Below, piece after piece: positions 10,868 to 22,772 of a stretch of DNA of 64,000 nucleotides. The notes below the pieces were generated by a model. The model saw only the letters and a list, made by a program, of their open reading frames with translations. It made no database searches and was not told the DNA's origin. The position numbers and the translations under genes were made by a program. This stretch comes from Talinum fruticosum (Eukaryota; Streptophyta; Magnoliopsida; Caryophyllales; Talinaceae). Within the stretch, counting starts at the first letter, position 1. Every line of letters begins with the position of its first letter. Where the stretch lies: NCBI GenBank assembly GCA_021018815.1, contig JAITYX010000102.1, forward strand, positions 620,001 to 684,000, written 5' to 3'.

Positions 10868-10895
10868 CCGTATGTATATTAAAATATACATACGG
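10868..10895. repeat. 28-bp near-perfect palindrome
   Basis: CCGTATGTATATTA is followed directly by AAATATACATACGG; 13 of 14 positions pair. It lies between the leader-like region and an A/T-rich tract. It could be a regulatory palindrome or a remnant of a small inverted-repeat element. Confidence 0.6.
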
Positions 10896-11160
10896 ATATA
10901 TTATATAATTTTCCGAACATGAGAGGGAAATAGGTCATCGTGCAACAGTAGTTTTAGGCTCAATTCGGCCCGCCCGACTTCAAGTGGACAATCCCATCCT
11001 GCAATTTTTCAGCTTTCTTATTATTTCTCATGTTTTTCTACATTTCCTAAAAAAATTACACAAATAAAATTAAAATTCCTAATTTAATAATTACTACGAG
11101 ACAAAATAAGATGTAAAGAGGTATTAAAAATATGATTTTTAGACTTAACATATATCACCA
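10896..11160. repeat. AT-rich dispersed repeat, also at 25500-25585
   Basis: The stretch at about 11065-11145 (CCTAATTTAATAATTACTAC, then AATAAGATGTAAA and GGTATTAAAAAT) closely resembles 25520-25585. It is non-coding and unclassified; an LTR or transposon end is possible. Confidence 0.4.
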
Positions 11161-12535
11161 CCTTCAAATTTGTAATTTAGGATTCTTCTTCTTTTGATTA
11201 GGGCTAACCTCCGGGTAAGATTCTACATCATAGGCTTTTGTCCCTCTCTCTCCTCTTTGTTTCTCCATGCTATTTATAAATATGTGAGGTTCTAGTTGTT
11301 GCTTTGTTGGTATGGATTTTTAACTCTTTCCCCCACCCCTCTTTCCTCGGTAGCTTCATTACCATATCATATCTGAATATGGATTTAGATTGAAATGATA
11401 TTTAGTGGAGGCAACCCCAACAATAAACAATTCTTTCTTTTGCCTTTTGGCTTTGAATTATGAAAAGAAAGAAAAATATCAAACAAAGAAAATCTTAGTT
11501 GCAAATGGTTTAATATATTAGAAAAACCTACTATGTTGACCAGTGAGCAACATCTGATGTTGTTTACATGTCAACAACTTTGAACAAATTGCAAATGTCG
11601 AATGCTTTAATAACTTTGCTTTTGCTGACTTGTGGAGTTTATTTTTTGGTGGTTTTTGCAGCGTGTTTGTGTCCACTGTCAAGAGACTATGGGTGTTGAA
11701 GAGTTCTGACCTCCATACTCTATGTTGTAAGTTTTTCGCTTTATTTTTGCAGATATTGGCTTTCATATTTTATATGTTATAGTATGTAAAATTGACATCT
11801 ATCATATTACCTAACTTGAGACCTGATTTGAGAACCGAGTTAAGGCAACTTGGTTTTGACCCGAACATTAGTCGAGCTTCCCTAAGCTAAAGCAAACTTA
11901 AATATTGACAAATTGACAATAAACCCGTAATATGTCTTGAACTTGAAATTGCCTACATAACCTGAATATTCCATCAATCCGATTTAAATATGATCATCAT
12001 TCTCTAATGCACATAAGATAGTTGAACTTTAGCTTACACAACTTGCAAGTAGTTGAGATTATTTCCTCGGGATTTTAGGTGGTGGCAATACGAAAGCAAG
12101 GTGCGGGGTGAAAGTGCATCAAAGTGAGCTGAATTGAAATGAGCTTAATCGAAGACCTATTGCCTATATCGGTCGAAGAACATGGTTGGATGCTTAGTTG
12201 AGAACTTTGATTATTAAAATCTAATTTGGTTGGACTCGGATGCTTAGTTTATAACTTTAGAAGTTGGTAAATGTTTTTGATGCTTAGATGACAACTGCTG
12301 AAGTTGGTTATTTGTTGGATGTTATGTTGCCAACTTTGGTTGTTGCTAACTATTTTGTTGGATTGATGTTGTAAAACTTTGTAATTAATTGTAATTTTTG
12401 GGTTGGATGTGATTATGATTGGAAAGCCAATGTTGTGGCTTGGATGGAATTTTGTTTTGGTTTGTATACAGGTTGATATATGTAACTTTGGTTGGATGAA
12501 TAATATGTAATAATTTTTTTAAATAAAATTAAGTT
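11161..12535. other. Non-coding stretch, possibly the 3' part of a decayed DNA transposon
   Basis: No domain is visible. From about 12190 to 12500 the sequence repeats GGTTGGATG, TTGGATG(T) and AACTTT(A/G)G motifs, a simple-composition pattern I associate with the trailer of TNP2-type CACTA genes, but that is weak. It leads into the GGTCTCTAA repeat block at 12536, which has the look of transposon subterminal repeats. Confidence 0.25.
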
Positions 12536-12870
12536 AGAGGCCGAAAATTAAATAGGTCTCTAATTGAGACTGAAATTTTTAATAAATGTCGTCCACATAT
12601 TGGTCTCTAAAAACTAAAAAAGTGTCTCGGTTAGAGACCGAAAATTAAATCAATCTCTGTCGGAGACTAAAAATACGAGTCTCGGTTAGAGACCGAAATT
12701 TATTCGATCTCTGTCGAAACCGACAAATTTGGTCTCTAAATCAGTCTCTAATAGAGACCACTATCTGTTTTCAGTCTCTAAATTCAAATTGCAACCATAG
12801 TTTTCGAGATGAAATTATTTTGGTATCTATTCGATCTCTAATGTACTTTAGAAACCGAAAATTACGGTCA
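12536..12870. repeat. Inverted GGTCTCTAA/GAGACCGAAA subterminal-type repeats
   Basis: At least ten copies of GGTCTCTAA-like sequence or its complement (TTAGAGACC) alternate in both orientations over 335 bases, many followed by GAAATTT or GAAAATTA. Short motifs repeated in both orientations are typical of CACTA subterminal regions. No CACTA-type terminus was found at the right edge, so the element class is not proven. Confidence 0.55.
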
Positions 12871-12889
12871 CTAATGTGCTTATAAGCAT

Positions 12890-13440
12890 ACCCGACTCTT
12901 CAACAATCATTATTCTGTCTTACCAATTCAATCCGAATTAACTTCAACAATCGCTTGCTACCATCGCTCTTGAGTTATAATTCCATAATCTCAATATGGA
13001 ATAACTATTTGTTATGCTAAGCCATTTCATGAATGCATGGTTCTTATATTAGCATTAAAATTAATTTCAATGCTTTACTAAGCATTTTAGCATCATGCTT
13101 GCCTAAAAACGACCCAACTCTCAATAATCATTTTTTCTTCAAAATCTAACTACCAATTATGATAATTTGGGCCATGAGATGCTATAGCCATTTCAATTTC
13201 CTTTCACAATACAAGTCATATTGCTTAATTTACTGCTTTAATGTTTTCATACTAATAGTCAACATCATCCATTCACATTTTAGCTAATAGAACTCACTTT
13301 TGTACATAAATCCTTCAAATTTCACTTACACCTAAATAAAATCTCATCAATCTTTCTTTCCAAAGTTGCAAAACATCACTTTATGAGTTTTCGCTTAAGG
13401 CATCATTAATCATTAATCTTTCTCTTTGCATATATTTACC
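12890..13440 (-). mobile_element. Outer family-A LTR (A6), left segment
   Basis: AT-rich sequence that precedes the TTACC target duplication of the LTR at 13441-16950 and continues on its other side. It is assigned to the same old minus-strand LTR whose other segments are 16951-17590, 22773-23516 and 56936-57137. The left end of this LTR was not located; 12890 is only where the GGTCTCTAA block stops. Confidence 0.4.
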
Positions 13441-14040
13441 TGTAATGCCCCCAATACGTAACCATAGAAATAAGTAATTAACAGCGGAAGACTTGTAAAT
13501 TGGGAGACGTTACCGCCGTTTTAGAATGAAAACAAGGCAAATTCATTTGTTATTCAAACAATTTATGTAACAATCCAACCCAAATTTTCTTCACGGAAAA
13601 TGAAATTTTCAAGATGCCGAGGATCAATTGGAGAGGAAACATGAGCCAAGAGACCAAGCGAGGGACTAGCATGCATGGGGTCAAGACGAACAGCCGTACA
13701 TCACTTCTCCGACCAGCTTTACCTTTTACTTCATCTTTAAATTTTAGGTGTGATTTTGAATGGTCCGCCATGTGCTCGACTTCCTAAAAATTTTAGAACA
13801 TAAAATAATAGACGTGTGAGCTAGAAGCTCGAGTATATTACCATTATGAAATAAAACTATAATTTAAGTGCTCTTAAATCATGCATATCTTAAATCATTT
13901 TTCTTGAATAATCACTTTGCAACCTTGTCAATCACCGGTTTGCTTTGCCAATGTAGCGAAACTTAGGACCCATACTGTGAAACAATTAATCATGGAATCC
14001 AACTCCTAGGTTTGTTGAACCCTAAGGCGATCAGCTATGA

Positions 14041-14290
14041 ACGATTGGACGATTAAACGATTAACGAGTAACGATTCTGTGAAACTTTGAACGATTAACG
14101 ATTCCGTGAACAGTTGAACGATTAACGATTCCGTGAACAATTGAACGATTGACGATTACGTGAACAATTAAACGATTAACGATTCCGTGAACGAGTTGAA
14201 CGATTAACGATTCACGTGAACAGTTGAACGATTAACGATTCCGTAAACAATTGAATGATTAACGATTCCGTGAACAATTGATTGATTACC
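14041..14290. repeat. ~27-bp minisatellite inside LTR A5
   Basis: About eight direct copies of GAACGATTAACGATTCCGT plus GAACAATT-like ends. Copies diverge by single substitutions and one- to three-base indels. Each copy contains internal ACGATT repeats. There are no unique spacers and no coding potential. Confidence 0.85.
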
Positions 14291-14445
14291 TTTACATTTA
14301 TACTAAAAGTAAAAGTTTTACTGATTAATAGTTGGTGCTTACAATTCGTTGCATTTATGAATATGTTTTAAGAGTTTTATCATGATTTGGCCACGCAAAG
14401 GACCCATTAATTGTTATGATGGTCTATGACCGCATATAATTGTAA

Positions 14446-14509
14446 TCGTAATCGTAATTGTAATCGTAGTCGTAGTCGTAATCATAATCATAATCGTAAT
14501 CGTAATCGG
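14446..14509. repeat. (GTAATC)n hexanucleotide microsatellite
   Basis: About eleven copies of GTAATC with GTAGTC and ATAATC variants, in the same LTR as the ACGATT minisatellite. Confidence 0.8.
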
Positions 14510-16383
14510 AAATAGCGAGACACTTCAATTGCTGATTGTTTACGCAACACAATTTCAATTCGATTTCGTTTCCAAAACGAATCTACTTTTGTAGATTACT
14601 AGTCTTTTAACAATACTTATATGCATTTACGATCACCAAACTTTTACTTTTCGCGTACCTATCCATATTGTTTCCTTTTGATCTCAATATTCATACATTT
14701 TCCAGAAATAAGCTATTGATGATATATTTTGAATTTGTATATAACAATTGATGAGTTTAATTCCCCATTCTTGTAAAAACTCAAGTTTGATCTTTTGTTT
14801 CTATCACCTCTAGTCCGTGCTTAATGTAGCCTAACCTTAATTGTACCACTCATTTCATCTAGTATGCCCACATGTCCTCTTATCTCGTAACCCAAATGTA
14901 CTTCCTACTTAAGGTGTCGGTTTGGTTTTCCAATTTTCTAAAAATTTTGGCTAAGTTTCATTTGAAACATGGCCTAACCATTAGGCTAAAAGCCTTAAAA
15001 ACCTGCATAAAATCCACAATAAAACTCAACGAGCCACACGCTCGGAGTACACAACTCAGCGGTCATACGTCGGAGTATATTTACAACCACAAAAACCAAG
15101 TTTCAAACTAGTATATAAACCAAGTTACAATCTCGTCAATATTCTCATTTCCTTGTGCTCATGAACTTTTTGATTTTTGATCAAAACAAGAACCTTCATA
15201 CATATATATTTATAGCTAAGGCTTCGGTTAAGAAATTTAATCATAAAAATTCCGATTATTGGGAGATGGCTCCCTACGATTAATTCCTTTATGAGTAATA
15301 CCAATGATCGGTTAATGATTTAATGGGTCGTAGACAAAATAATGAAACTCATTAGTATTTTAACATGTTAACATTTAAATATTTTGAAAAGTACAAATAG
15401 TAACGTACCTCGATTAACCAATTGTTCCCCTTTAAGTATGATTTTTTTCTCCTTTGTTTTCTTCGGTTGGTTGTGCTATTCCTTCGATTTTCTGTTTCCA
15501 ATCGGACATTTAGTTCATGCATTAGTAAACTAAATAGTCATTCTTATGTCGATTTGTGGTACACTTTTCACCACCATATTACTTATCATCACCAAATCTC
15601 TAACTCCACCGAGGACTATTAATTCTAATAAAGCTCCCAAATATAACCTAATTTTATTTTTCAATCAAAGCTCAACATAACCTACTTCCAATCACTTACC
15701 CCATGAGCATATATCCATCATTCCACCCACTTCCCACATTTCAAATTAATTCATCCTTACATAATTAGGCCAAGATTCAATTACATTAATTTGCACAAAT
15801 TTGAGCCAACATTTAAACCAATATGTTCAATCCTCCATAACTCTCTAATTTTGTTCATTTCCACATGTTTTGACCTACTTTCATACGCAATAACATTTCA
15901 ATTGCTCCCAATATCTTCTATTCCTTCCCAATTCCACCACAACTAAACAATTCATTCATACTCATATAGAACTTAAACAAGCACATTCACAATTATAAAT
16001 AAACCCAAATTAATTTTCACTTTCATATCAACACATAATAAACCCTAAATCCAATTTCATTTGCTTCCAAGATTCTTTCAATTCCACCACAACCAATTCA
16101 CAACTTACATTAACTTGTGTAATTCTTCAATTACAACATAAATTCGTGATAGAAATTTTGCTTAGAAATGGAGAATTAGAGATATACCTCAAAGGGGTTA
16201 GATGTGGAAAAAGCGGTGGTGGAAAGTCCGGTGGCAGAGTTGGTTGGGCGACGAGTGGCGAGCATCGGTCGGTGGCACTAGCCTAGTCCGGTGGCGGCGG
16301 CAGCAGCAGGGGCAGGGGCTGCTTGGACCAGAACGAGCAATAAGGAGAGAGAAAAAGGTGCTCAAGGCAGCGAGGTGGCGGCC

Positions 16384-16404
16384 ATGGGCGGCGGCGGCGG
16401 CGGC
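16384..16404. repeat. (GGC)n triplet run in GC-rich block
   Basis: A short GGC run in the GC-rich block of LTR A5. The block (16200-16500) sits where family-A LTRs carry their GC-rich segment, just upstream of the donor-like site in LTR sense. Confidence 0.6.
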
Positions 16405-16950
16405 AATAGGGGCCGACAAGGCTCGGCCGACGAGTGGCGAGTGGACAGCGAGTGGCGGGGAAGGGTGAGGAAGAAAAGGTGAGAGAAGGATCGAAGAAGA
16501 ATACGTTAAGCTTGCCTCACAAGCCCCGTTCGCTGTCTTCTCCCGCTACTTCTAGCCATTGCTTCCCCCTTTTTTTTAATATCTCCTATCTCTTTACTAT
16601 TTCCATTACCACATGGTTAAGTGTCTAACTATACGTTTGGCTAAATTATATTTGCTATTATAATTAAAATATTATATATATATTATTTTATTTTATTTTA
16701 TTTTATTTTTGCTTGTTATTTTAATTTGTTCTGGTTCGGAATAAAATTTTGCATTATCCAAACATATATATATTCCGTTGTACAATTGTAAATTTGTACG
16801 AATTACGCGTTGTTATTCACGATTATCAAATTTATTCGCATCTTTTATTTCGATTTTGAGTTTTGCGCAGCTCACTACCCTTAAACAATATTAAGACGAT
16901 AAAATAAAATTTTCAAATAATTAATTACGATTAAGTTTTGGGGTGTTACA

Positions 16951-17590
16951 TTACCCAAGGCTCAATCATACTTATATCGATCAAACAAATGTGCACATAT
17001 ATATGTCTATAATTCAATCACCTCTTTAGTCCATCATTATCACAACATGTATGAGTCTTACTCTTAATGCCATTTAATAAAATGATGCATTAACTTTTTT
17101 ATGAAATTCTTACTTTTGTTTTCGTAAACTTTGTAACTCTCAGTTAGGTCCGGGACCTTAATGCATATACATATATAAATATAGGTTTGATTAAAAAATT
17201 TAGTCGTAGAAGTCCCGACTATCGTGAGAGCTCAAGACGGTTATTTTGGTCAACAAACATTTATGGACAATTAATAGTAAATAGTTAACAGTTTAGTTGG
17301 TTCAAAGGTGTCAAAGGCCAAAATAAGAGAACTCTTTAACATTTTAACATAACCAATGAATATTTAAACATTTTGAAAGGTACAAGTTGTAACGTAACTC
17401 GATTCGCACGTCCTTTCCTTTCTAAATATGGTTTTTCTTTATTTTCTTTGATTATGTCTGTTCCCATTGATTTTTCTGTTTCCAAATAAAAATTTAATTT
17501 ATGCATTAATAGGCTTGCTAGTTACCTTTGCTTGCGAATTTGGTCAAATTTTTCACATTTGATTTCCTTTAATCATTACTTACGACTCAA
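16951..17590 (-). mobile_element. Outer family-A LTR (A6), second segment
   Basis: From about 17140 this aligns with 15190-15560 in LTR A5 (AAATTTAATC/AGTCGTA segment, CCCGACTAT/CCGATTATT, then GTAACGTACCTCGATT-type sequence and TGTTTCCAA). It stops at the CAA target duplication of the CACTA element at 17591 and resumes after 22772. Confidence 0.65.
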
Positions 17591-18289
17591 CACTACTACA
17601 GGAACCACTTTTGACGACGGGCCATTAACAACGGTTAAAAGGACAAGCCATCATGAAAAATGGACCGGTGGCATTCTTGTAAAAAAGCGATTATTAATGT
17701 ACATATGACGACGGTTCAATAGAACAACCGTCATCAAACATTCATTGACGACGGTTCAATCATTGAACCGTCATCATAGGTTGCTCACGGGGCAAAACTC
17801 TCGAGGCCGCTTCACTTTCTCACTCTCGCTTCGAGTCCCACTCTCACTTCACTCTCTCGCTACAATTGAGGTTTCCAGTTGCTCTTCTCTCTGCAGCTTT
17901 TGGTGCTTCCCAGCGTGCCTCCCACTCACTCTATCTTCGATTTCTAGTGGTTCCCGCGAGCCTCCCATTGACTCACTCTCACCGCCCTTTCTCTTGCTCT
18001 CGCCCACCGGTATGTAACTTATATCTTCCTCTTTTGTAAATGAAATGTGTAAATATGGCATGGTTTATGGTCGGAATTGTAGGCTTCAAACTTGGGGCTT
18101 TAATCTTGATATGTAACTCATGTTGAATGCTATAAACCGAGGCCAAGTAAATGAAATGTTGAATGCTAAATGTGGCATGCTTTTGTAAATGAAATGTGTA
18201 AATGTAGCATAACTAAAGTTGACAAATACATTGTTGTACGTGTTGAATGTTATACATTAAATGTTATTGTAAAAGGCCAAGTATAAGTG

Positions 18290-19710
18290 AAAATAAGAGG
18301 AGAAAAACATAACTCACAAAGAAACCGAAGAAAATGGCCAAAACCGAGGAATCGGGATGCTAGGAAGCTAGCACGGGTCGTGCTGGACAACACGACCAGC
18401 CTATGTTGGCTACTGCCTAGCCTAACTTTTGTGTTTCCATCCAAAAATTGTTATACATATTTATTTATCAAGCGTTGCATAATTGCTTGCAGTATAAAAA
18501 GGATTCGTCCAAAAGTACAAAAAATCGAGGGGGCGAACTATGATGAACAAGGAGAAGTTGGTCCGGAGTAGAGATGATCCAACTATCCTTACACGAGTTG
18601 ATTTTGATAGGCACGAAAATGCTATATGTGATCATAAAGCTCGCTTTATGAGCTATGTTGGTGCGGCAACCCGCGCATATGTGAACATCAATTACAAAAA
18701 ATGGAACAAAATGCCCGATTCCATTAAGGGCAACCTTTGGAACGATAATTGGGTAAATGTACTACATCTCAACTTAGTATTGCAACTTATTATAAATGGT
18801 TAATATATATGTACTAATGCATGTCGTTCTTATGTTTCGAAAACGTTCAGCTTGAACATTCATGAATGTTAAATCCCTTTGGTGAAACATAAGACCCTCA
18901 TTTCAATGCGAGAAAAGTTTAGAGATTTTAAATCTCGCATTGCCAAGATATGGGTTTACAAAACAAAATAGATAAAGGCGGAAGGTACACCCCGGGAGGT
19001 CTACAATTGTATCACTAAGGAGGACTGGAGATCGTTTGAAGCATATGTCACGTCTCCGGAATACATGGTAATTTATCATCATCATTTGTTATCTTTGTTT
19101 TGATTTAAGTCTTATACACTTATATTTTCATTGTCTTCATTACTTGCGCAGTGTTGTGTGAAGCCAACCGGAAGAGGATTAGGAGCAATGCATATCCTCA
19201 TATGATGTCCCATGGGGGATACGCAAAGTTGGAGGAGAGGTTGTATAAGCAAAAGCTTGAACAACTTCAATCCATCTCCGGTGAAGGTTCCATTATAAGT
19301 ACTTCGCAACTCGTTATCGAGAGGGACGAGGATGGGTCGAAGGAAGAAAGAAGAAATATGGAACCTTCACTACAGCCGATGTAGAATCTATTGCACAGTG
19401 AGTCGTTAGTTTTTTTACTATTTCCTTTATTTATTCTGAGAACTTATTGGTTTTAATATTTATGAATTGTCAAATGATAATTTTTTCTTCTTCTTACAAG
19501 AGTCTTTGTCACGGACATTGACTTCGAAGTCGTTGACACCACCGTGAGGAGGGACAAGTTAGCCTTGGCCCTACAAAGAGATGAGCATCCCACTTGTGTT
19601 CGAGCTGTCGTTGGGAGGGTGGGGATAGTTGAGCACTTCGGGGCTAGGAAGAAGCACCATATCTCTTCCAGGAAAACACATATGGAGGGCTAAATGGCTG
19701 AAATGAAGGC
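18290..19710 (+). pseudogene. CACTA 1: Transposase_24-type gene relic
   Basis: Short coding islands separated by introns or decay: 18540-18803 (VRSRDDPTILTRV, ARFMSYVGAATRAYV), 19000-19060, 19151-19384 (AYPHMMSHGGYAKLEERLY) and 19500-19700 (ALALQRDEHPTCVRAVVGRV). The GGYAKLEE region resembles the plant Transposase_24 (Ptta/En/Spm) family, whose members act with a TNP2-like transposase or precede an Ulp1-like domain. Copy 2 at 38890-40290 has equivalent islands in the same order, which supports true coding ancestry. Frames are broken in both copies. Confidence 0.65.
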
Positions 19711-20304
19711 CTAAGTACGAGTCCCAAATGTCCCTAATGATGGCTGCACAAATGGAATAGATGAGGGCGCAGATAAGGGTAGAGATGAGGGCGAGAGATG
19801 CATGCCGAGATAAGGAAATGCGTCATGACGTACTTCACCAACATGGTTATGCCTGTACCTAGCAACTTGCTCGATTTACGTACATTTACACCCCACACAC
19901 CGGCGAGCGTGAGCACAAGCGCGAGCTTACCCGTCGACTAATTCAAAATTCTAGCAAAGGTAATTCAAATTTTGTCTGTTATTTGTATGTTTTTGTTGTT
20001 TCGGATAAGTGTATTTATTTACATGCATGTTTATATTTTGACTAATTAATTGTGTATATTGTGTGGTTGTTGTGGAACTCCGGCGTGTGGTCATTGAGTA
20101 ATTACACATATAGTATGTTTTTGTTGTTTCGGATGAGTGTCGTTGTTTACATGCATGTTTATATTTTGACTAATTAGTGTATAATCTTGTTGAATGAATG
20201 GTGTATATTGTGTGGTTGTTCTAGAACTTCGGCGTATGGCCGTTGAATAATTATGTATATAGTATGTTTTTGTTGTTTCGGATGAGAGTCGTTATCCCGG
20301 GAAA

Positions 20305-22130
20305 ATGTTTACTTTTAAGGGGAAACTTTGTCCGTTTATTTTCGGGATTTTTAGGTTGTTGAGCTTATTTGTCAAAGGTTATCCCATGATTGTAATTATT
20401 ATACTTATTCTTATGTATCCAACAAAGTACAAGCTAGCTTCTTATCACACTACCCTTGATCATGTTGTGACATTGGGTGTTGTTTTCCTGTGGAGGTTAA
20501 ATATTGTCGTTCACGGGACACCCCTTCCAGGTGATGAGGTGAGGGAGACCGTGAAAGAGGTCATGCACAGGAAGGGCGAGTGTGAGTTGCCAATCCAGGC
20601 ACCGGACCTCGACACTCGTTGATGATGCAGTCAACAGTTTTCTTTGTTGGCCCAAGAGTTTGGTTATCCTCTCTACAGTAATTCATTTTTTAAAATATTA
20701 TATTTAGTCTGTTGTTAATATCACGAATATATATTTCTCATTTTTGTATTGATTATTCACTAGGATATCGGGGGTAGATCCGAGAGTGGGATGAAGAGCA
20801 CTCCATCTCCCTTGGTTGGCATAAGCAAATGTTCGAGTGGCGCCCGTTCATCGTCCGAAGAAGTCTCCTCTCATATCCATAGAGGAATCCCACACGGATT
20901 GGTGTGCTACTCTAGAAAGTTATGTTCGGACTCGCCAAGCATTGGAACCGTTGATCCGTAACGCGTCAGGTCATATGTTTGGGCAACGTGAAGAGGAGAA
21001 TAGGGACATGACCATCTATGTCTTCCTGGATGACATACTGCAATTTTTACAAATGGAGGATATCGGCGTATCCATTGTTATGCTTGGAATTATGTAAGTT
21101 AATATATTCATAATAAGTTCTTTTCTTGACTATTAATTTCAATTTCTAACTACATACAATTAATATGTAAGGTGGTTGCACAAGATTAGAAAGGACTTCC
21201 TTCGGTTTCTCAACCTTAATTCCATTCAAGGAGTTGGGAAGAAACTTAAAGAATGAGTCACCTATATCTTCGAAGTCATGAAACACAATTTGGAGGATAG
21301 AACATGGTTCTCAGCGCCATTTAATGAGAGGTAAGTGTACAAATAAACTTATTAACCGAAGTTTTTATGGTGTTATACATACTTATATAAATGTGTTATT
21401 TATGGTTAAGTAGCCACCATTGGATGCTTGCTGCCATATATCCAAGGGCTAATATTGCGTATCGGCTTGATCCTCTGTGTCATACCGTGTGCGAAGATAT
21501 CAAAGACGTAATCAAGTCGTGAGTTCATACTTTATTCATTTTATGTTGTTTTGTTAATTAGTATTCGTTCAATTGTATGTCTAATTTGAATTTTATTTTT
21601 CCGATTGAAAAATAGTGCTCTATCACGTTATTATTATGGAGGAGGCTCGAAAGACCAACGAGCGAAATCAAAGCCACTAATTGTCCCCGTCAAGGTGAGG
21701 TTATCTTGGTTAGAGTCCGCTTAAATTGTTTTTCATTTCCTATACTTGCTAGCTACATAAAGTACTAATTAATTCTCTATGTGTTGGGAATCTATGTTAT
21801 TATTGTAGTGCCATATACAACCGGGGAACATGGAGTACAACTTCTACATTCTGCAAGTACATGAAAGAGATTGTGATCGAACTCGATTTAAATTCTAGTC
21901 CCAAAGAGGTATATTTGCACTTGCACTTGTAATTGATTATATTATTTTTTCAGCTTGATTAACACTTGCACTTGATCTAATTCACATGTCTTTTACAGAC
22001 ATTGGTGACAATATTTCTCGGGAAAGAACCCACCCACTCCCTATACGAGATGAAGTGTTCAACAAGTTAAAATAAGGTTGGGTCGAGTTTGTATATAACT
22101 CGTATAAAGACATAGGTATATATTTACAGT
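20305..22130 (+). pseudogene. CACTA 1: Ulp1-like (C48) domain relic
   Basis: The segment 20500-20660 (VVHGTPLPGDEV, then a stop, then AVNSFLCWPKSLV in another frame) matches the region before Ulp1 in such transposon proteins. 20837-21097 and 21174-21330 are further exons. The protease core follows: HHWMLAAIYPR with the His codon at 21418-21420, RLDPL with the Asp codon at 21469-21471, then an intron and QPGNMEYNFYIL around 21818-21850. The position expected for the catalytic Cys-Gly pair reads Tyr-Asn (21836-21841). Each exon edge has plausible GT-AG signals, but stops and a missing nucleophile make it inactive. Confidence 0.65.
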
Positions 22131-22772
22131 TATTCTTCATTATATGATTAGTCAAGTTTGTGAATTTAATAGTCATAAAGTTATATGTATATATGTACAT
22201 AGGTATATATATTTTTACACTCGTCTTGTACTATATACAAAATGTGATGAATATGTTGTTTTGTACATATTCTGGTGAAGAGTGTATTGGATTGTGGTTT
22301 GTATATTCCGAATGTGTAAGATCGTATATGATTTGTACTGTGCGGAGGGCAAGGAAACACGAGAAAAATTATTTTAAAAAAAAACTAGGCCTATTACTAC
22401 GGTTCTTAAAGAAGAACCATAGTAAAAGATCCAGATTAAAGGCCTATGACTACGGTTCTTCATCTCAACCGTAGTCATAAACTCTCTATGACGACTGTTC
22501 TTCATCCGAATTGTCATTATAGGTGCTCTTTTAATAATATTTTTGAACAACGAAAAAGGCCTATGACGACGGTTCAAATGAAGAACCATCATCCTAGAGA
22601 AGTCTATGACTACGGTTGAGATGAAGAACCGTCGTCATAAAGTAGCCTATGACTACGGCTTTTAACCGTAGTTAAAAGATGCTACATACAATAACCGCCA
22701 CATACACGACATCGGTTAACCGTAGTTAAAGGTTGTTTTTAACCGTAGTTAAAAGTGGTTCCTATAGTAGTG

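Larger units (their letters stand above)
13441..16950 (-). mobile_element. Solo LTR A5 with perfect TSD TTACC
   Basis: Ends are TGTAATGCCCCC (13441) and GGGGTGTTACA (16950), flanked by TTACC at 13436-13440 and 16951-16955. Orientation is minus, judged by the GC-rich block followed by a poly-T tract, the donor-like GAG|GTATATC (16187) and the acceptor-like TTTTTAG|G (13784). At 3510 bp it is longer than its relatives because it contains a 27-bp minisatellite and a segment (about 14840-15100) resembling the last 250 bases of the LTR ending at 55971, so it may be internally rearranged. No PBS, polypurine tract or gag-pol is present. It keeps unoccupied versions of sites that transposons have entered in the outer LTR. 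Confidence 0.8.
17591..22772 (+). mobile_element. CACTA element 1 with TIRs and TSD CAA
   Basis: The left end is CACTACTACAGGAACCACTT, and the right end read in complement is CACTACTATAGGAACCACTT. These are flanked by CAA at 17588-17590 and 22773-22775, the 3-bp duplication expected of the superfamily. Subterminal regions carry repeated TGACGACGGTTCAATGA-like motifs in both orientations (17620-17780 and 22390-22745). The 5182-bp interior holds the relic of a Transposase_24-type gene and an Ulp1-like domain, all with stops. A second copy of the same family starts at 31301. Confidence 0.92.

Noticed and set aside
14041..14290. CRISPR-like appearance of ~27-bp direct repeats
   Set aside because: Copies are contiguous with no unique spacers, and the context is a plant LTR.
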